DNA of 64,000 nucleotides, taken from assembly GCA_900491605.1 (NCBI GenBank), contig UESW01004375.1:739538-803537 (forward strand), in the 5' to 3' direction. Source of the stretch: Calamus simplicifolius (taxonomy: Eukaryota; Streptophyta; Magnoliopsida; Arecales; Arecaceae). The notes under the pieces were generated by a model that saw only the letters and a list, made by a program, of their open reading frames with translations, ran no database searches and had not been told where the DNA came from. The translations under genes were made by a program, and so were the position numbers. Position 1 is the stretch's first letter, and every line of letters begins with the position of its first letter. This document shows, one piece after another, positions 34,146 through 46,800 of this stretch.

Positions 34146-35305
34146 CTTGAGCCTAGGACTATTTCCTCAATCTGGACTTGTTTTGATTGGCCGAGTTGAC
34201 TTAAGTCCATGGAAAGCATTTCGATCAGATGCGCCGAGTCATTGCAATTGTTCAATAACAATCCAAATCCATTCAAATGTATTGGGTTTCTCGGTTGAAT
34301 CAAATCTAGATTTGGATCTAGCGCAAGATGGGGTTAAAATAGGCTATCCATTCTATAGAAAGACTTGTAATAAAACAAACAATAAGTTGAGCTACTTTAG
34401 GATTTTTTTTCCTTTTTTGTCAAATAAGATATATTTTTATCCAGTAGATCCAGTTTAGTGATTAAAAATCAAGATGGACTTGGAGCTACCCAAGTCAAAG
34501 TCCCAAGGTAAATCAAATAAATCCACCTGCAGCCCTATTCATTGGTTGAAATCTTAAAGAGTTTATATCATTCATCAAACGTGGCCCACTAGCATACGGA
34601 CCCTTGCTTTGCCAGCAAGTACTTGGGACCATGCCACCTAATCAATGTCAGCAAGAAATGCAGCAAAAGTACATGGCCGTTTAGATTCCCTCTGCAACAT
34701 TTGTATTATCTCAGCAATTCTACGTACGTGGATCGCAATTCGTAAATGGATCATATCAACTTAAATCATGCTTCATCTATCTGATTTTATATTCAAATTT
34801 TAATTTTGAATCTGATTTCAACCTATTTATTAATTGATTGGATTAGTTTAGATATATGAAAAGAATACTATTAGGTTTTATTCGGGTCAAATATAATTTT
34901 CTTACCCAAAATTGTGAGGTTTGAGATAAAATTGAATCAAGTCATATTGCATTTAATTAAAACATTTTATTGTTATTTTATAACTAAAATTTAGTAATTG
35001 AAAATCAAACATAGATTGATTTAAAAATTGAAATAAGATTAAAAAGTGCTGACTTAACTTCAAATTTTTATTCAAAACTTTTAATTTTGGCCAAGTCAAT
35101 AATTATCTTTTAAGTTTATAAATTATGATATTTAAAATATTTATTGATATACTTAAAAGACATTATAAATAAGAATTCATCAAAATAAATAATAAAATTA
35201 AATATTTTAACATAATTAATAAAAAAAGAGTAGAATTAGTTGTTAAGATAGAAAGAAAAATTAATTTAAATGAGAGTTCATTTAATGAATGGTCGGATTG
35301 AGTTT

Positions 35306-35364
<59 letters not shown>

Positions 35365-35830
35365 CTTACATTCGATTTGAATTCTAGATTGAATCTAATT
35401 TTAAAACCTAATTTAACCTATAAATTTTTAAATATGGATCAAATTGGATATAATTAGATTGAGAACAAATCGATTCATGGATCGATCTGATCCACTTGCA
35501 ATGCCTATTCTATAAATCATCAAAACGATCCCACCAAGCATGGCTCCCTACTAGGACGTCATCAAGGCTGATCAGAGATTGCAACTTTCAAATTAAGTGT
35601 GCCATTGTAACTAAAGAGATATTCAAGAAACATGCATATCTTGACCATTAAAGTTACCTTGCAGATGAATCACTTTGGAGTTAGATTATGCCATGGCAAA
35701 GCCATGTCGAGTTTTCAAAAATTATGCAATTTTCTTACTTAATCCACTCTTGAAGAATCAAACACAAGCTTTCTTCTATTGGTCATGGAATTAACTTTAA
35801 TATTCCACATTGTCAACATTAACTCTTTCT
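34146..35830 (+). repeat. Duplicated segment A3 (pairs with 56868-59720)
   Basis: Collinear with unit B. Shared words include CAAGATGGGGTWARAATAGG, GGCTATCCATTCTAT, AATAAGTTGAGCTA, AGCATACGGACCCTT and GGGACCATGCCACCTAATC. In the right part they include TTGAATCRARTCATATTGCATTT, AAATTATGATATTTAAAATATT and an ending around AATCAARCACAAGCT. It is non-coding by eye. Unit B carries extra insertions at 57270-58300 and 58391-58565. Confidence 0.85.
35308..35363. repeat. (TA)n microsatellite
   Basis: Uninterrupted TA run of about 56 bp. Confidence 0.97.
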
Positions 35831-36892
35831 TTTTTTTCTTCTTCCTCCTTGGACTTCAAGGTGGGTAGTGGTTGTGATGCTATGATGTTGATAATTTAGG
35901 TGGATAATTGGTGCGACAATGCAAATTTATGCTTGCTAACCTTTTCTCTTTCTCCTTTTATATTTCTGTCTTTCTTACTTTTGTTCTTCCTCTTTGTTTT
36001 AATTTTGGTATCCAAATTAGGAGACATGATGATTCCTAGATGAGGGTTTTGCCTTGTTGTTGAGTAAAAAATAACTATTTTCTTAACAATGGCTAGCTAA
36101 TCTAGGATGATCTACCACTATTCTTCTATGAATAGCCATTTGTAGCCATTTTGATTTATTATTGCAAAGAGAATAGTGAATATCGAATATGACCTTTGTT
36201 TTTCCTTCCCTTCTATTTTTTTTGAGTTTTTTTTTAAAGTTTTAATATTGTTGGAATTTCTTTCATCATGATCATGAGTAGTACTATTGTGCTTTGGCAT
36301 TATGCCACCCCTCTCATAATTGCCCTCCATGATCATCATATGATACAACCTTGTTGGCTAAGGAAATGAAGATAGACAATGTCCATATTGCATTCCTTAA
36401 TCAAATTTAGGGATCTATTTAAAATTTTTAAATATAAGGTTTGCTAAGTGATAATAGCCTTAAGTTGGAGAAATGTTTGGACAATTGTTGCTAACTATTG
36501 GGGAATAACAAATATACTCTTATTATTTAACTTTTTGATTAAAATTGACCTGAATCTCATCATAAGGGTGGCATAGGATGAAGTAAACTAGCAATTTAAA
36601 TAAGTTGTCAAATTTATCAAAAGTTTAATTTGTGATAGTCTGACATTTTCTACTTGAACTTTTAATTTTTTAGGGAAATAAGAATAACATCAAATTAATA
36701 AGAATGATGTTTAATTAGAAAAGGAGTATATTGTCGTATTATATAACCATGATAGCATGCGTAAATATTCTTGGTTATGTGTGTATTGTTGGCAAGTTGA
36801 TGCCGCTAATTTCATTAAAGTGGCCAGTGTAAGATGCAAACCAGCGCAATTAATTGCATTTTCTATTCTATATCACATAGAAACTAACTCTG

Positions 36893-36929
<37 letters not shown>

Positions 36930-38411
36930 GGGTTGTTTGATTAATCACTGTAGCAATTTTTCTTAGTGATAGAATCATTAATGATAGGATTACTAGTAAT
37001 CTAACATCAACCAATTTGGTGTATGGTATTTTAATAATCAAAGGTCACCAATAATTACATTTCACTATATTTGATATATCATAATAATTAAGGGTCACTA
37101 ATAATACCCTTAAAAACTTATTTATATAATATGAATAAAACATATAATTTTAAAATAAAAATATAAAATTATATCAAAAGCATGAAGCTTGTAATATAAT
37201 TATAAAAAATATTTTTTCACTTTAATTTAAATAACTATAATATAAAAATAAATTAATCAAATCAAATATATATATATATATATAAACTTGCTAATATGAT
37301 TGCTAACATTGCATGCTAAAATAAAATTATTATAAAGTTAAATGTTATTGATCTAAGCAAATCTATCCATTTGTATTAGAATTACTATCCTAATAAGAGT
37401 GTGAAAATTATTTTCAAATCGGTAGCTTGAAAATTTATTAAAAAAATTATTTTTGCAAAACTAATTTTTTTAGTGCTCTTAAATTGATGCTAAAGAGTTG
37501 AAAACTAATTTTATTTTATTTTTTGTTACTTTAAAATTAGTGCAAAAATTATTTCAAATAATTTCTATCCTCAAAATTTTCTTCCAAGTTGCTCTAATAA
37601 CCATGCTGGCTTCGAAATTTAAATTTAATTTCCAAACATTTTGAATTTCAAATTCTAAATTTTAATTTTTAATATTTGAAATAAATATTTACAATTTCTA
37701 AAGTACTTTCTTTCACATAATTATTAAAATAATAAAATATAAATTTTAATTTTAAATTTAAAGTCTTAAGAGCAGGCCAAGGCATAGTCCGTTGCATAGG
37801 CGACGATGGGCATGGCATGTCGAGCGGGACTTGCCAAGCCAGGACAGCATGGCATGGAGGAAGGCCATGCAGGCTTGACGACCTTAGCCAGGGAGCATCC
37901 AACGGAGTTGGCCGCAATTTAAAAATAATATTTTAAGACTAAAAATTATTTAAAATAATTTTGACATTAAATTTAAAGTAGTAAAAAAGGAATTTTTAAA
38001 TTAAAAATCATATTTTGTACCTTCTACATGAACAACAGAGCACTAAATAAATCAGTTTTGCAATTTTTTTTTAATTTTAAAGTTACTGATTTGAAAATAA
38101 TTTTTAGTACGAAATGCAAAGCAATAGTTCTAATACAAACAGATAGATATATAAAAATATCAAAGTAGCAATAATTTTAATTTAAAATTATAACAATGTT
38201 TTACTAAGATAAAATTATCATGTCTCATTTTTTTAATAATAAATTAAAAATAAAATTATTTATTAATTATCATCATCATCATCATCCCAATATTTTTAAT
38301 CCTTTTAGCAAAGTTAAGATCATATTTTTTAGGATTAACGTCAAAATAAAAATACTAAATAACATGATTCTAACATTATGTCAAAGTTGTCAAAGATATT
38401 GTAAATATCAT
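35831..38411. other. Spacer between units A and B, no gene seen
   Basis: AT-rich with short open frames only. It holds a (CT)n run at 36894-36926, a short TA run near 37266-37284 and an isolated GC-rich patch at about 37766-37915 with repeated GGCATGG/GGCATGC words. I recognise no gene or element boundary, and the GC patch may be a fragment of a GC-rich LTR. Confidence 0.5.
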
Positions 38412-39014
38412 CTATTGCCGTCAAATCATGTTCATCTAATGTTGGAAAATGAAGAGCTCCTTCTCAACGAATTTCTGAAAGAAAAGTTTTCGAGGACTGA
38501 TTATATCGGTAAAGACCTTCCAACGCTCAAGTAAGCAACTCGAGAAAAGTGAAAAAAGAGCTAATGAAAAATGGCTAGAGAGTTTGAGTTCAGATTTTTT
38601 TTCATTGTGAGTGAAGGTTTTTATACCTATCCGAAGATTCCTCTTTTCCACTTTTAAAAGGTGCTAATTTCAAGACGTTATTGTTTGATAATGGACAGAT
38701 AGTCAGGCTGACAAAGATGGGTCACAATCAACACTGGGCATGTCAAAGATGTCCCACCCTGTCAGCCCCTTGCCAGTCGTGGTACCACATATGATAGATG
38801 AGCCTAGTCGCATCAGACATGCGCTATTACAGGTAGTGGCCACGCGCAATTACAGACGATTAGTGGGCCATGTGGCGGCTGTAGATGGTTAATGGGCCAC
38901 GTTGTAGTGTCAAGTAGCTCGAGGTAGCGAAGACCCAGAGTCCGAGGCCGAGAGGACTTAGGATCCGAGGCTAGGGTTTCGTAAGTTGCTTCTTCCAGCT
39001 CGATAAACCACATC

Positions 39015-39015
<1 letters not shown>
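38412..39015 (-). repeat. Tat-type solo LTR, diverged
   Basis: It ends AACCACATCA, the same terminus as the Tat LTRs (minus TGATGTGG). Its left part aligns loosely with 28650-28760: GTTGGAAAATGAAGAGCTCCTTCTC against GTCGGGAACGGAGGCGCTTCTC, CTTCCAACGCTCAAGTAAG against CCTCCGACGGCCAAGTTAG, then TTTTTATA-CCTATCC. No internal region or partner LTR is next to it. The left edge and target duplication are unclear. Confidence 0.6.
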
Positions 39016-39053
<38 letters not shown>

Positions 39054-39058
39054 TAATA
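39016..39058. repeat. (ATA)n microsatellite
   Basis: AAT trinucleotide run directly after the solo LTR end. Confidence 0.95.
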
Positions 39059-39069
39059 TAATTAAAAAT

Positions 39070-39435
39070 CTGGTCAAGCCCGGCGACTTCCCGCTCTTCT
39101 TTGGAAGGACAAGAGGAATCATGTTCAATCTTTGGATTTCAAGGCGATTAACGTAGCTTTTGAAGTGCAAGGTGTTGGATTCTCGCACATCAATGTACAT
39201 TCCGTACAAAACCAGGGGTTAAAATTTTCTCCGTCCAAGTCCCCACCCTATGGGGCTGTGATTCCAAGGAAACAAGGTTTCATCGATTCCAATGCTGATG
39301 ATCCGTAAATTATGGACGCCTAGAAAATCGTTACTATTATAATGATTAATGGGAATAACGCTGGTAATTTGCCATTTTTTTTATAACAATAATTTGCCTT
39401 TCGCTAGATAACTTGAAAATGAATAAACGAACGTT
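39070..39435 (+). repeat. Duplicated segment B1 (pairs with 4450-4815)
   Basis: Unit B counterpart of A1; start of unit B. After it an ATT run (about 39446-39464) sits where unit A has the Tat element. Confidence 0.85.
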
Positions 39436-39499
39436 ACAACGAAAAATTATTATTATTATTATTATTTGAATACAAACTTATAGTCAAATTAATTTCAAT

Positions 39500-40081
39500 T
39501 AATTACAAGAAGGCCTACAGCCAAATTAATTAACCTCTCACAAAAGAATACAACCATAGGCACGAGCAATCACAAGTTTGGCTAACTAAGACGGTACAAT
39601 ACCATCAACTTCAAAAGAAAGATTAGATTACAAAGCATTTGAAGCTATTAACCAATGTAACACTGGTCGTCTTCTCTGTAGATGAGAAATTGATCCTTTA
39701 ATCCTACCATATATCTTGGAAGGATTACACTAATAAGGATTGCATGAACTTTTTAAAATTGTAGTACATTAACCCTTCCACTTAATTGATATCTCCAATG
39801 GGGACTGTAATTTAAGTCAATTTCCTTTTGGTAATAAAACTCAAAACGATCTCTGTAACCTCTAATAACAAAACCACTGCAGCTATAAAATAATTTACAG
39901 CACCATCAAAATTAACTTCAAGCACAGAGAATATAGGTCCAAAAGAACCAAGGAAACCCCAATCCATTTGAGTATTAAAGATAACAACATATTGATGACC
40001 TTGCAACCAATCAATAAAGTTTCATGAGGAGGAGTCATTTAACAACATATCCTAAAACAGTCTGAGTTCTGCTGTTCAGAT
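39500..40081 (+). repeat. Duplicated segment B2, left part
   Basis: It aligns with 24213-24600 up to about 39893. The remaining bases to 40081 have no match in unit A, which has lost them together with 47973-49065. The segment contains the antisense LINE relic described separately and ends at the insertion point of the plus-strand LINE. Confidence 0.8.
39540..40081 (-). pseudogene. Older LINE relic, RNase H part
   Basis: The minus-strand frame 39812-40006 includes FSVLEVNFDGAVNYFIAAVV, matching the start of plant LINE RNase H (VKINFDGSV). Further along, near 39620-39660, HWLIASNAL matches the RNase H end. It continues across the inserted LINE with the zinc-ribbon part at 47973-48260. Confidence 0.7.
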
Positions 40082-40279
40082 AAAACATGCCATGCGAAGA
40101 CAACTCGAACTCTTTGTAAGCCTGTGCTTTGAGAATCATGCGAGCGCCGCTCCTGTTCTTGTTTGTGCTGTGCTTTGAGATTGGTGTTACGGCCATCGCC
40201 CTCCCTGATCTCCGGCGATCTTCGCCGCCTGAGGAAGAGACTCTAGGTAGACGTTCATCTGGTTAATCCCTGTCTTCCC

Positions 40280-43200
40280 ATGGCGTCGGATGGGACTGAG
40301 GGTGGTAGGGCTCCTAGGAATCGGGCTGTGGAGCAGGGGTTCAAATGGATATCTTCGTCCCCTTCGCCGGCGGAGGTGGCGAGGCTGGTTGCTCGATTTC
40401 CGGAGGTCATTCGTGTCTCGGAGCCAATGCTGGAAGAGGAGATGTCGGGGTGGCAGAGGAGGGCTGTTCTCGCCCGCTCTTTCCTTCGCTGGGTGCCGAC
40501 TGAAGCTTACCTTAGGGAGTTCAGAAGAGCTGGGATCCAAGGTGCCATCGTCCCGATTAGCTTGGCGCATCGGTGCCATATTTTTCGATTTGAAGACCCA
40601 GCGGCGTGCAACCTGGTTCTTAACCGGCCGTGGATGGTTAATGGTCAGATTGTTGGGACGGAGGCTTAGAAACCGGAGTTCTTCCCGGCCGTGGACTCCA
40701 TTGCTTCGACTCTGGTTTGGGTGAGACTGCCCAATCGACCAATGGAGTTCTGGAGGGATGATATTCTTAAAGCAATCATGGAGCCTGCTAGAGTTTTCTT
40801 CGGCGCTGATGCTGTCACTCAGTCGAAGAACAGGGATGGCTATGCGAGGGTTACTGTGCGTGTTGACCTCTGCCATTCCCTGAGGCCAGGGACGAGGGTT
40901 CAGGGGATCCGGGGGCCGTTTTGGCAGTAGTTCATCTTTGAATCCTTGGAGGGGATATGCCTAAGTTGTGGATCCTTGCATTTGAAGGGGCCGTGCTCGC
41001 CGCCGGCCATGGCTGAGGGTGAGGATGAAGCCTATGGTCCGGTCTTTGGGCCGTGGATGTCTGTTGTTCGTCAACGGAGAAGTGTTGCTGTCCCACTGTC
41101 GAAGCCTCCTCCGTCAGCCTCTCCTCCTAGCTCTGCTTCTCAGCCTGTTCTAGCGAAGTCGGGTGTGCCGGAGGGGTGGCAGGTTCCGGCGAAAGTAGCT
41201 CGCAGACGCCTCCTTGTGTCTTCGATCAATGGTTCGGCCAGTCGGCCAGTCTGAAGCAGGGAGGAGATAAGGGTGATTCGGCTCAGATAGCCGTGCCAGT
41301 CTTTCTGCAGTGTGCCGGTTTTAAGGAATTTGATAAGAGAAAGCAGAAACAGTGTCTGAATGTGGCCTCTGATCATTCAAAGTCCCAATCTTTTGCTTCA
41401 TCAAATCCATTTGCCTCTCTAGGACTGGTTTCCAATGACTGGGAGCAGTCCAAGAAAGTGGATGCCGGTCCGGGGCCCCTCAAGCATGCCAGGCCGGTCG
41501 ACAGTGTGCCGCCTAGGTCTGTATCCAAATTGGAGAAGAGAAAGGGTAAAGCTAAGGGCTCCAACCCCAAAAGCAGAATAGATCTAATTCCTTATTCAGC
41601 TAGACCGAACCAACCCTCTTGCTGTTTGACCAAGGGTCCGAGGGTTGGTACGTGTTGGGAATTGTATCCTAAAGCCAATCATTTGATGATTGTGCTGATG
41701 TAAATTGTATATAAATTGATATATTAATAAAAGTTATTTGGCAGTTTATTCATTACAAGAACATCTTCTTAATACTCCTGAAAGTAATGAAGCCCTTAGG
41801 ATCTTCCTCACGATAAAGAAGGATTTATCTTAGAAGGTCCTTAAAAGAGTTCACGACCAAATGATATACTATGACAGGGCCATAGTACTATCAATTATAG
41901 GACGTTGTATATCATATTTGTTGGTTATCCTCTTAACCAAGGAGTGTAGAGACACTGGTATGACATACAGGTGAAAGTGTAGGAGTACATTTCACCGAAC
42001 GTGACTCATTTCTGGATACTCTGCTGTCAAGAGTTAATCCGAGAAGATATAGGTATAAGTATCCTTCAGACCTGAAGATCACAACCAGTGGCTTACAAGC
42101 AACTCATTGTACTTAGGTGCCGGACCATCTGGATTTCTAATCCAGCTACGAAAGGTTACTGGGTGCAGTCAAGTACTTGTGGTAGTCAGTTGTGGATCAA
42201 GATGGAATTTGACCTATCCCATTAAAAGGAGAAATGCTTGTATTTCAATTTAGCAAGACCTTGGCCAAGGCACTTCATGTGAAAGTCACATGATCACTAA
42301 AGTTGAAATCACTTTATGGATTTGCTATTTAGAGTTGACAGGCTCTTAAGCCATCCTTAGCATTTGTGGTCAAGAGGATGAATTATACGGTAACTGTTTC
42401 TTAGGGTTCTTGGAGTTTGCTCGGCAACTCTTCGACATATCCGGACGTCGGGTTCCATTGCTAGATGGGCACATCGATTAGTATAGAAAGTTGTTTCTAT
42501 GCTACCGGCTTAGGTTCGAACCTAGAGAGTCACACGCATAGAAGTTTCCTAGGATGATCTATTTGCTGATCAACGATTGAGAATCGTATATGATTTAATT
42601 AATCAATTTGATTGATTGAATTATCTCAATTGGGTTAAGTACAATTGAATAAGATTCAATTTGGTTTAAGTCTATTAGAAGGACAAGTCAATTTCAAATA
42701 TTGATTTGAAATTAGACTTGATTTGAATTTAAATAGATTTAGGACTAGCCAAATTTGATTTGGCTTGGACCATGATCTATGTGGGTTAAGTCAAATAAAT
42801 TCAGATCAGAACCCAAACCTCTCGAATATGGATCTCATATAATGAGATGGCTAAAATCTCATCTCATGAGATAGAATTTAATGCATGACATTTATTTACC
42901 GAACGTCGGATTGATCCCTCGTCTCTTTGGTTTTCTCCGAACGTCTCTTCGCTTTTGGCAAACGACGGATTCTTAAATGTCAGAATTAAATGTCAAGGCT
43001 AAATCGAGACTATAAATAGAGGGCATTCCCTCACCAGAGAACACAAAACAAAAAATAGAACAACAATACACGATTTGTCGTGGATTGTAATTCTAAATTG
43101 TTATGGATTATAATTCTAAAATGTTAGAATAGAAAATCCTGGTGATTCTGGTGTTAGCGAAAGATCTTGGAGGAAGATTCAAGTGAGAGGATTCAAGATC

Positions 43201-43810
43201 AGCAAAGCTATTTTTCTGCAAGCTAGCACTCCCAAAAATCTGATCATTCGGGGCTTCGCGTGGACGATACTAGAGGCCGAACGATTGAACGACTACAGAG
43301 CAATAAGGATTTACCTACTGTTCTTAAGGTAAGTGATTTGATCCCTAGATCTTAAGGCAGGCTTCAAGATAATAGTGTGACTAGTCATCTTGAAGATCAA
43401 GATATGATCTTGATGTTTTTATATGCATATTTTAGATCAAACGACCCTGAATATATAGGCAAAGATATGATCTTGATGCATATTAGATAGATTAATATGT
43501 AATCTTTTAATTTCCGCAATGATAATAGTTATCAATTTTTAAAAATATGCATGCCTCGGAGACTATTTCTCCCTACAGTACGGTCACCCTGGATAGGGTC
43601 GCTGATCTCGATAGCGAGGCATCCTCTGAAGGTTCTTTGGGTCAGGGAAATGATTTATTGTCATCTGTTCATGTTCAAAGGTCTGGGGACACTGAAGAGG
43701 ATACAGGTGTTATGCAGGCTTATCCTAAGGGTGGCACCCGGTCTTCTAGGTGTCTTTCTGATAGTGATATGGCTGAGGTCCAGGGGGACTCCCCATCTAT
43801 CTCCAGCTAG
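40280..43810 (+). pseudogene. LINE-1 ORF1, split by a solo LTR
   Basis: It starts ATG at 40280 (MASDGTEGG). The N-terminal region has PAEVARLVARFPEVI, RPWMVNGQIVGTE and LVWVRLPNRPMEFW, the DUF4283-type RNA-binding part of plant LINE ORF1. The zinc knuckle GICLSCGSLHLKGPC follows near 40950-40995. In-frame TAG codons lie at 40667-40669 (Trp in the sister LINE) and 40928-40930 (Gln in the sister). A frameshift lies near 41200. The solo LTR 41653-43577 interrupts the frame after PRVGT, which resumes as VTLDRVADL and ends with TAG at 43808-43810, four bases before the ORF2 ATG. The product would bind LINE RNA. Confidence 0.85.
41653..43577. mobile_element. Solo LTR with perfect GTACG target duplication
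   Basis: It begins TGTTGGGAATTG and ends CCCTACA. The 5-bp GTACG precedes it (41648-41652) and follows it (43578-43582). No internal region is present, so the element was lost by LTR-LTR recombination. The second copy of this LTR is at 61825-63808. The family appears to be an LTR retrotransposon with about 1.9-2.0 kb LTRs; I cannot name it. Confidence 0.93.
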
Positions 43811-43813
43811 TCT

Positions 43814-46800
43814 ATGAAGATCTTAATATGGAATGTTTGAGGTGCTAGTAAGCCCTCATTTCGTTCCTCTTTTGGTAAATTATTGCAACTTTATAATTTT
43901 GATATATGTGTTCTTCTAGAAACTAGGCTGTCGAGGGACAGCTTGAAGCGGTTTCGAAGATAGATTGCTCGGTCTTGGTCCTCTTATGCGGTGGAGGCTG
44001 AGGGGCTATCTGGGGGTATTCTGGTCATCTGGCACGATTCTGCTGTTAAGATTGATGCTTTCCATCAGTGTAAATAGCAGATCGGTCTTGTTGTCACTGA
44101 GGGGACTTGTAACCTCTGGCTCCTATCGGCGGTCTATGCCAGCATGGATTTCTGGGCGAGATGGGTCCTCTGGTCTGAGGTTCTTTCCCTCCTTGCCCAA
44201 GGGTTGCCTTCCATTGTTGCCGGTGACTTTAACTGTATCTCTAAGGCTGGTGAAAAGCGGGGGGTAGAAGATTCACTAGTTCTGCTGATATTGTTGAATT
44301 TAGAAATTTTATTGGGTCTTCTGGGCTGATGGATTTGGGGTACTCGGGGCCCCAATTTACTTGGTGTAATAATCGGCAGGGATCTGCTCGTGTGTGGGAG
44401 AGATTGGATAGAGCTCTTGCCACGGCTCCGTGGCTTCAAATGCACCCGGCTGTTACTGTCACTCACCTCCCGATGATCGCTTCTAATCATTGTCCCATTT
44501 TGATATCTTCGGAGGCCGATCAGCATCAAAGGAAACAGTTTAGATTCGAGCGTTTCTGGGCGGTTCATTCGGCAGCTCGTTCTATTATTTCTCAGATTTG
44601 GCACCTTCCTGTTAGAAGTGATGCTGTCTATAGGCTTTCTCGACGTCTTCTGTTGGCCAGGCAAAGACTTTCCAGATAGAACAGACGGGAGGTTGGGGAT
44701 TTGGTTAGGCAAGTTGAGCAGGTTGAAGCTGACATTAGTGCTCTTCAGTGGAAAGAGGATTCGGACGGATTTCTTTTGGACTCTGACCTCTTCTTGTTGC
44801 GCGAGAATCTCGCTCTCCATCACTCCCTTCTTCGGCAGCAAGAGATGTTTTGGAGGCTGAGGTCCAAGGTTCAGTGGATTAGTGAAGGAGACCGCAATAC
44901 CAGATTCTTTCATCAGGCAACTTTGAGAAGGCGGGCTGCTAATAGGATTCGGAGGTTAGCTGATGATGAGGAGAATTTTATGGAGGACATCCAGTCTATT
45001 CGATCTCAGCTTTTCCAGTTCTTCCAGTCTAGATGGACTGATTCCACTGCGGTTGGTGCTCTTTTTTAGGTCTCTGATTCCAGAAAGGTTTCCAATGCGG
45101 ATAACGCTTGGCTTGTCAGGCCGATCACTGTGGAGGAGATTCGCCTGGCCCTTTGGGATCTTGGTCCGAACAAGGCCCCTAGGCCTGATGGGTTTCCGCC
45201 CTTCTTTTTTCGCCATTATTGGGATATTATGGGGCAAGAGGTGGTTCAGGCTATCCAGTTAGTTTTCCAATCTAAATGCATTCCTTTGGATTGGAACCGG
45301 ACTCTTATCACTCTTGTGCCCAAGCGCTCCGATGCTTCTCTCCCTTAGCATTTCAGGCCCATCAGCTTATGCACTACTCTGTACAAGGTATGTGCCCGTC
45401 TTTTAGCTAGCCGCTTTCGTGTGGTGATTCCCCGTCTTATTTCAGAGGAACAAGGGGCATTTATTAGAGGGCGTTCATCTCGGACAACGTCCTTATTACT
45501 CAGGAATTTATGCATTATCTTCAGAAAGCCCTAGCCAGACGCTGTCTTATGGCTGTTAAGCTCGATATGGAAAGAGCTTACGATAGACTGAGTTGGGCCT
45601 TCCTGCACTGCTCTCTTCAGGAGTTTGGGTTTGACGAGTTGTTTATTGATTGGATCATGGCATGTATTTAGAGTCCTTCTTTCTCTCTTATAATTAATGA
45701 GAGCCCGACCGAGTTCTTCCATTCTTCGGTAGGGTTACTTCAGGGGTGTCCCCTATCCCCCTGTTGTTCATTCTGGCAGCGGATGATCTTTCTCGAGCTT
45801 TCTATCAGGCTCAGCTAGATCGGTCTATTGTTCCATTTTTGGCAAGAGTTGGTGGCCCTTCTGTCTCACATCTTCTGTTTGCCGATGATTGTATTTTCCT
45901 GGGTTGGGCTTCTAGTGAAAATGCGGCTGTTCTTGGTTCTATTCTTCAGAGTTACTGTCAGCTTCGGGTCAGAAGGTTAATTTTCTTAAGTCTTCCTTTT
46001 GCTTTAGCCCGAAGACCCCCAGATTAACCAGAGAAGCTATCACCAGTATGTTGGGTATCTCTACTCTGACTGATAGGTTTATGTATTTGGTGATCCCCAT
46101 GACTGGTCGACGTTCCCGGTGTGCTGACTATGTCGATCTGGAGAGGCATATTCATCAGCGTATCGAGGGGTGGCAGGTCACCGGCTTATCTATGATGGCT
46201 AGAGTTACCATTATCCGGTCAGTTCTTTCCTCCCTTCCTCTTTATCTGCTTTCGAATGCGGTCATCCCTACTACCTGTCTTAAGAGGATTGAGAGATGTT
46301 TTAGAGACTTTCTGTGGGCCTCCATGCAAGATGGGCGTGGTCTCCACCTTCTATCATGGGATAAGATTTGTATGCCACTTCAAGAAGGGGGCCTTGGGAT
46401 CCAATCTCTGATGGTCAGGCGTCAAGCTCTATTGGCTAGGCATGCAGCACGTTTCCTCCTTGAGCCGCAATATATGTGGAGTTCTTTGATGAGAACAAGG
46501 TATGGTGATTGGAAGTCCGGGGAGCATATAGAGCCGCCCAGGGGGTGTTCCTCCTTTTGGAAGGAGCTGTGTCAGTATGGTGACTCTATTTTGAAGAATA
46601 TCTCTTGGATGATTGGAGATGGCCTTTCCATTGATGTAGTTCAGGATTCTTGGATCTCTGAGCTCCCTCTATCCATGTGGCCTTCTTTTATTGGTATTGA
46701 TGTTCCTTATGATCTGAGGGTTAAGGATTTGATTTCATCTGATTCCCCCTCTTGGCACACTCCTACTGTGACTAGCTTCTTCGGCGATGAGATCTCTCGC

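Noticed and set aside
40187..40876. Minus-strand frame of 229 codons
   Set aside because: Shadow of the plus-strand LINE ORF1, which carries the conserved motifs.
42515..42535. GGTTCGAACC-like word in a solo LTR as a tRNA T-arm
   Set aside because: No acceptor, D-arm or anticodon arm can be laid around it; it is part of the LTR and recurs in the second copy.
44134..44913. Minus-strand frame of 259 codons
   Set aside because: Shadow of the plus-strand LINE endonuclease region.
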